Both the position numbers and the translations under genes were made by a program. From the NCBI RefSeq assembly GCF_000801105.2, contig NC_079515.1, forward strand, positions 30,093,407 through 30,157,406: 64,000 bases of DNA, read 5' to 3'. Below, piece by piece: positions 59,108-64,000 of this stretch; positions within the stretch are counted from its first letter, which is position 1; each line of letters opens with the position of its first letter. A model generated the notes under the pieces. It worked only from the letters and a program-made list of their open reading frames with translations, did not search any database and had not been told where the DNA came from. The DNA is from Raphanus sativus (taxonomy: Eukaryota > Streptophyta > Magnoliopsida > Brassicales > Brassicaceae).

Positions 59108-61499
59108 ATGTCACATTCAGGTAAACCGGTTACTGAATCTGATAACCGTCTCCGTGATTCATTAACCTCCGACACCAACAAACCGGACTTTCGTGAGCTA
59201 GATCTCGGTTCGCCGGTTTCTCCGCTTCGTACTCAGCCACGTGGACTCACGACAACCACAACCACTACAAGTAGCAGCAGCTCCAGCTCTTCCGGATCTG
59301 TAACCGGCCGGATTAGACATGCTCCGGTTACCGTAAGATCCGGTTCGGTTACTGTTAGTCAATCCGGTTCGAGATCGGACTCGGTTACTTCAAACTCACA
59401 ACCACTCATCTCCTCCTCCTCCTCCTCCTACTCTGCAACTTCTCCGGCGAATGTACTCCCCACCGGCAACATTTGTCCCTCCGGCAAGATCCAAATCACC
59501 GAAATGACGCAGAGCCGGTCAAGAAGCGACGTTCTCGGATCCGGCACGGGAACGTACGGTCACGGAAGCATAATGCGAGGAGGCGGAGGAGGAGGAAGCA
59601 GTGTCTCTCCGGCGAAACTCATCTCCACCAGACAAGTACCGAGTTCGCCGGTTATTGTCGGTACTGGAAGTAGTAGTCCGGTTAAAGCAGCAGAGGAAGT
59701 GAAGAGAGCGGGCAACGAAATGTATAAGAAAGGTCTGTTCAGTGAGGCTTTGAAGTTGTACGATAAAGCTATTGCTTTATCACCGACAAACGCTGCTTAC
59801 CGGAGCAACCGCGCCGCTGCATTGACGGGTTTGGCTAGGATCGGTGAAGCTGTGGAGGAGTGTGAAGAAGCTCTGAGATTGGATCCTAACTATGGAAGAG
59901 CTCATCACCGTTTGGCTCTTTTGCTTATTAGGTAGCTACTAGATACCAATTTTAAAAAAATTAATGACGTAGATATAACTCCCAAATTGTTTTCTTTTTT
60001 TAAATATTAATTTTTTTTGTTGTCAAAAAAAAAAAAATCGCCTACATTTTTGTTACTTTGTCGGAAACTTCAATGTTGTAACTTGGTTGCAGATTAGGAC
60101 AGGTTGATAGTGCAAGGAAGCATCTTTGTTTTCTCGGGAAACCATCAGATCCTATGGAGTTGCGGAAGCTTGAAGCAGTGGAGAGACATATGAGCAAATG
60201 TGCAGATGCGAGGAAGGTCGGTGATTGGAAAGCTTCTTTGATGGAAGTAGATGCAGCTATTGTTTCTGGAGCTGACTTTTCTCCTCATGTAAGAACTCTT
60301 AACCTAATGTCGGATTAGAAAAAAAAATCAGAAACTGTTATTTAAAAACTGTTATCTTACAGCTAGGTATGTGTAAAGTAGAAGCACTCTTGAAACTCCA
60401 CCGGCTTGATGATGCACAAGCAAAGCTTCTAGAAGTCCCCAAAGCAGAGCCGTTTCCAGCATCTCGGTTCTCTGGTATGGCCTGTGAAGCTTATACGTAC
60501 TTTGTCAAAGCTCAGATCGAGATGGCTTTGGGAAGGTTCGAAAACGCAGTGATGGCTTCCGAGAAAGCTAGCGAAATCGATCCGCGGAGCAACGAAGTCG
60601 CTATGTTGCACAATACTGTTACATTGGTTGCTAGGGCTCGTGCTCGTGGTAACGATCTTTATAAATCAGAAAGATACACGGAAGCTAGCTCAGCTTACGC
60701 AGAAGGCCTTAGGCTCGAACCGTGCAACGCTGTTTTGTATTGCAACCGAGCAGCTTGTTGGTTTAAGCTTAGGATGTGGGAACGTTCGGTTGAAGATTGT
60801 AACCAAGCGCTGCGTTTCCAACCGCGTTACACAAAGCCTCTTCTTCGGAGAGCTGCCTGTAATAACAAGGTACATAATAATAAGACAGCCGTTCTTTCGA
60901 TTAGTTTAGCTTGTAGTCTGTGCTTAAGGTTCTCTTCTTGAACTGTAGATGGAGAGATGGGTAGCTGCAGTGAGTGATTACGAAGCGTTGAGAAAAGAAC
61001 TACCTCATGATAAGGAAGTTGCTGAATCTTTGTTCCATGCTCAAGTGGCGTTGAAGAAATCTAGAGGAGAAGAAGTTTTGAATAAGGAGTTTGGTGGTGA
61101 GGTTGAAGAGGTTTATAGTCGTGAACAGTTTAGAACCGCCATGAATCTACCAGGAGTTTCGGTTATACATTTCTTGACGGCTTCTGATCATCAATGCGAG
61201 CAGATATCTCTGTTTATGGACTCGTTCTGTACTCGTTATCCTTCTATACACTTCCTCAAGGTAAAGTTACATGACTCAAAACATTTCATAATAACACCAT
61301 AGGGAAGCGAATGACATTAATTTCTACGAATATTTTTTTTTGTTAGGTGGATATCGATAAATGTCCTTCGATAGGTAATGCAGAGAATGTGAGGGTTGTA
61401 CCGACAGTGAAGATATACAAGAACGGTACTCGAGTTAAGGAGATTGTCTGTCCAAGCAAAGAAGTATTGGAGTACTCTGTGAGGCACTATAGCGGTTAA
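59108..61499 (+). CDS. TTL1: TPR and thioredoxin-like protein, TTL1 type
   Basis: Five exons (59108-59931, 60093-60288, 60363-60869, 60949-61260, 61347-61499) give 663 aa. ATG 59108 ([11 protein letters not shown]) is the first in frame apart from non-ATG codons upstream. Residues 1-190 are Ser/Thr/Gly-rich and disordered. TPR motifs follow: [20 protein letters not shown] (about 199-218) with the next repeat, a middle pair in exon 3 ([20 protein letters not shown] and the following repeat), and more to about 530. The C-terminus (about 560-663) is a thioredoxin fold without the WCGPC active site, so it cannot act as a redox enzyme. TTL proteins are scaffolds linked to ABA and osmotic-stress responses and to brassinosteroid and cellulose synthase regulation. 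The position fits Arabidopsis At1g53300. Confidence 0.92.
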
Positions 61500-62300
61500 T
61501 ACTAGCAAAAATTCACTCTTTAACTTCTTAAGATATGATTCATTACCAGGGAACCTCATTAGTGTAGAGTGTCAGCTCTTTATGATTTGTTCATTCATTG
61601 CCCTGTGATCTGTCTCTGTACTCTTCTTTCCATTCATTTTTCTCGAGATTGGTGAGTGGTTCCTTCTTCTAGTTTCACTTGTTTAGGTATTTTGAGAGAT
61701 GCTACTGGTTGGAGATTACTTTGTGTACATAAGAGAAAAGATTGTATGTGACTGAAGAAAGGGGCTTTCCTGAAACGGGCAACAGAGGAATATTTGGATC
61801 CTTCATTTTTTTAATCCTTTTAGAGTTAGAGAAAGTGAGCCATCTTGTCATTTTGATTCTCATCTTTTTCACAACATTTTCATCAATAAATTATATATAA
61901 TTTTTATTCATTTTCTACTAATTGCACTTTACTTCCGTACATTCTACCCAAATTCATGAATAACTCCATCTAAAAATACGGAATTTTGTATATAATTAAA
62001 GTTTTGTAATTAAATATTATATTTGGCTGTTGTTATTAACTTTCAGTTGAAGAAAGGGAGACAGATGATTGATATAAATTTGGGGGTTTTATAATACTTT
62101 AGTCGTTACTAGACAGGAAAAAGGGAAACGGATTAATTAGAGACTGATTTTGTTTGTGCCACAAGCGACTGTTGTTAAGGCCTTGTTCTTATGTGTTAGT
62201 TGCGATCTCTTTAAGGGATTGAAAAGCAAAGAGAATCTAATAACTTATTGCAAAAGGAAAATAATTATTAACATAAGTACATAACGCTCGAAAATAATTA
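61500..62300. other. 3' UTR of TTL and intergenic DNA
   Basis: The first 400 bp or so are probably the TTL 3' untranslated region. No other gene was recognised. Confidence 0.45.
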
Positions 62301-62567
62301 CTCCCTCTGTTTTTTAAAGATGTATGTTTTAGGAATTTTTTTGTTTCAAAAAGATGTATTTTTCACATTTTCAATGTAATTTTTGTCAACTAATTATGAA
62401 TAATTGTGAATCTCAAAAACATTAATTGCATTTCTTGAAATTTTATTGGTTTAGAAATATAGGAAATATAAAATAACAAAAAACTATGCACTAATAAGTA
62501 AATTTTAATATGTTTTATTAAAAAATGTGAAAATCTCAAAACATGTATTATTTAAAAACAGAGGGAG
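62301..62567. mobile_element. Stowaway-like MITE
   Basis: A 267-bp element flanked by TA (62299-62300 and 62568-62569). It begins ctccctctgttttttaaa and ends tttaaaaacagagggag, a strong inverted match. Confidence 0.85.
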
Positions 62568-62609
62568 TATTAACATTCGCTGTATCGTTTCTATTGCCTT
62601 GTATTCTAA

Positions 62610-62884
62610 GAGCAGGTTTATTGCAGGATATTGGAGGTATCTTGAGGGAGGAGAGAAGAAGTGGACCCCACGATATTGTCAAAACCAAAAGAAAAAGTCT
62701 CCCAGGAAGAAACGAAATTGGTTGAGTTTTTTCATGATCGTGGGCCCCACTTGCACGTGGCGGCCCACGATTGGTTTATCCTATTTTTTTTTTTTTTTTT
62801 TAAAAAATTGGATAAAAGAAAAAGAAAAATGAAAAAGAAAAAAAAGAAAGAACCTTCCTTTCCGGTTCTGCGATAAACGTGCTC
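62610..62884. mobile_element. Tourist-like (PIF/Harbinger) MITE
   Basis: A 275-bp element between TAA at 62607-62609 and 62885-62887. The ends are gagcaggtttattgca and, read backwards, gagcacgtttatcgca. The interior is purine-rich on one side (aagaaaaagaaaaatgaaaa). It lies 42 bp after the Stowaway-like element. Confidence 0.8.
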
Positions 62885-62887
62885 TAA

Positions 62888-64000
62888 GGCATTGTTACTC
62901 TTTGAGGTTCTTCCTCCTTTTCTATTGCCGGTTGTAGTCGGTGCCTTGTATTCGTGGGTCTATTGACACCTATTTATCCGTTGAATTTTATACTAGTATT
63001 TTTTCCTTTTGTGGATAATATTTTCTTTGGTCGTCTTCAACTTTTAGCTAATATTTGAGTAAAATATTAAAAAGCTAGCATTTATTAATCATAAAAAAAT
63101 ATCTCTTTGATCGTCAGTCACCGACTTCTCGAGTGTGAACTTTTTGACGTTTGTCTAAATTAAAAATCTACTTATTACGCATAAAGTACGTCTTAGTAAA
63201 AACAGGTACACACCACACCGTACATGTACGCTATAAATTCCCGACAATAAATACAGCCGTTGGGGCGTTACCGAATCGTAAAAATGAAAGGCGTATCTGT
63301 AGACGAGACCTAAACACCATGTCGTTTTCTTTACACCACTTTCCTTTTTCAACGGCCTCTTTTAGCAAACATGTCTGCCGTTTAAGGACCACATATGCAC
63401 TCAGTCGACATGTGTGTGAGTTAAGTTGAGTAGACGACAAAGGACAAAGAACCGTAATAGAAACAATCAAACCGAACCAAACGTGATTTCGACGGAATTA
63501 TTTATTTCAGATCACTAAGCAAAGTGAAGCAAGTCTTCGTAATTAATCAAACCAACATTTCAGGCCCGGTTTGAAGATAAAACCATACAGCCAAGAAGAT
63601 AAATCTGTGTGCATCAAACAATGGAAAGAAAGAGAATATAAGAGTGATAACAACAATTTGATTAATTCAGAACATTAAAACTAACTGTGTAACTTACAAC
63701 CGTTACGGAAAACTGAAAAGACAGTCAACTTACCTCAGCCCTTAGCACTATATAAAAATGAGCAATCCCCTGTACATATAGAGTCTTTGATTTATTTTAT
63801 CATCATGAACCACCAACCACATGTTTCCTATTCCTTTTCCTGAGAGAGAATCTGCAACTACAGATCCGACTAGACAATTTACCATCATAATTAAGAAAAA
63901 ATACCACTCAAACAGAGATGAACTTCTCCATAAAATTTTTGACAAATGAAAATGGTCATATAACGGATGAGACGGCTGATCTCATGGACCACATGTTTAA
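62888..64000. other. Unassigned end of the window
   Basis: No gene can be supported. The last 400 bp are moderately mixed in composition and could be the end of a gene that continues past the window, but no recognisable protein fragment was seen on either strand. Confidence 0.35.

Noticed and set aside
62527..62876. Overlapping plus-strand frames
   Set aside because: They span the boundary of two MITEs and have no conserved sequence.

Overview
This window is nuclear DNA of a flowering plant, almost certainly a Brassicaceae crop relative (Brassica or Raphanus type). The evidence is intron-rich genes with GT-AG junctions, AT-rich intergenic DNA full of Stowaway and Tourist MITEs, hAT elements, Helitrons, a tRNA-derived SINE and a copia retrotransposon, and a gene order that, as I recall it, follows Arabidopsis chromosome 1 from about At1g53190 to At1g53300. 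No database search was run, so gene names rest on recognised protein families plus this remembered gene order.

Layout. 1-6.3 kb: repeats only (Tourist-like MITE, decayed copia RNase H, three complete Stowaway MITEs, a truncated Stowaway carrying a hAT element). 6.3-9.9 kb (+): RING-H2 E3 ligase, TEAR1-like, with a long repetitive 5' leader intron. 10.9-13.8 kb (-): RNA polymerase I TAF subunit A. 15.3-17.9 kb (+): NCL-type Na+/Ca2+ exchanger with EF hands. 20.24 kb: a tRNA gene with anticodon TAT. 21.48-26.22 kb: young but broken copia element with non-canonical TA...TA LTR ends. 26.9-28.5 kb (-): mitochondrial malate dehydrogenase. 28.9-35.9 kb: cluster of minus-strand Helitron ends, with a decayed RPA-like OB-fold gene and a 423-bp tandem duplication. 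37.6-38.8 kb (-): UBA2C-like RNA-binding protein. 40.2-42.1 kb (+): GT31 beta-1,3-galactosyltransferase with a SINE just past its stop. 43.1-48.2 kb (-): one intact 12-exon GH1 beta-glucosidase. 48.4-56.5 kb: graveyard of at least three further beta-glucosidase copies, riddled with insertions. 59.1-61.5 kb (+): TTL1-type TPR/thioredoxin-like protein. 61.5-64 kb: MITEs and unassigned sequence.

Eight protein-coding genes have reading frames that I could carry through every splice junction: RING 500 aa, TAF1A 636 aa, NCL 585 aa, mMDH 341 aa, UBA2C-like 414 aa, galactosyltransferase 347 aa, beta-glucosidase 504 aa, TTL 663 aa. They are ordinary single-copy or housekeeping genes and do not form a functional cluster; they sit together because the chromosome segment is conserved. 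The most informative parts are the mobile DNA and the dying beta-glucosidase array. I found no wholly new biological system.
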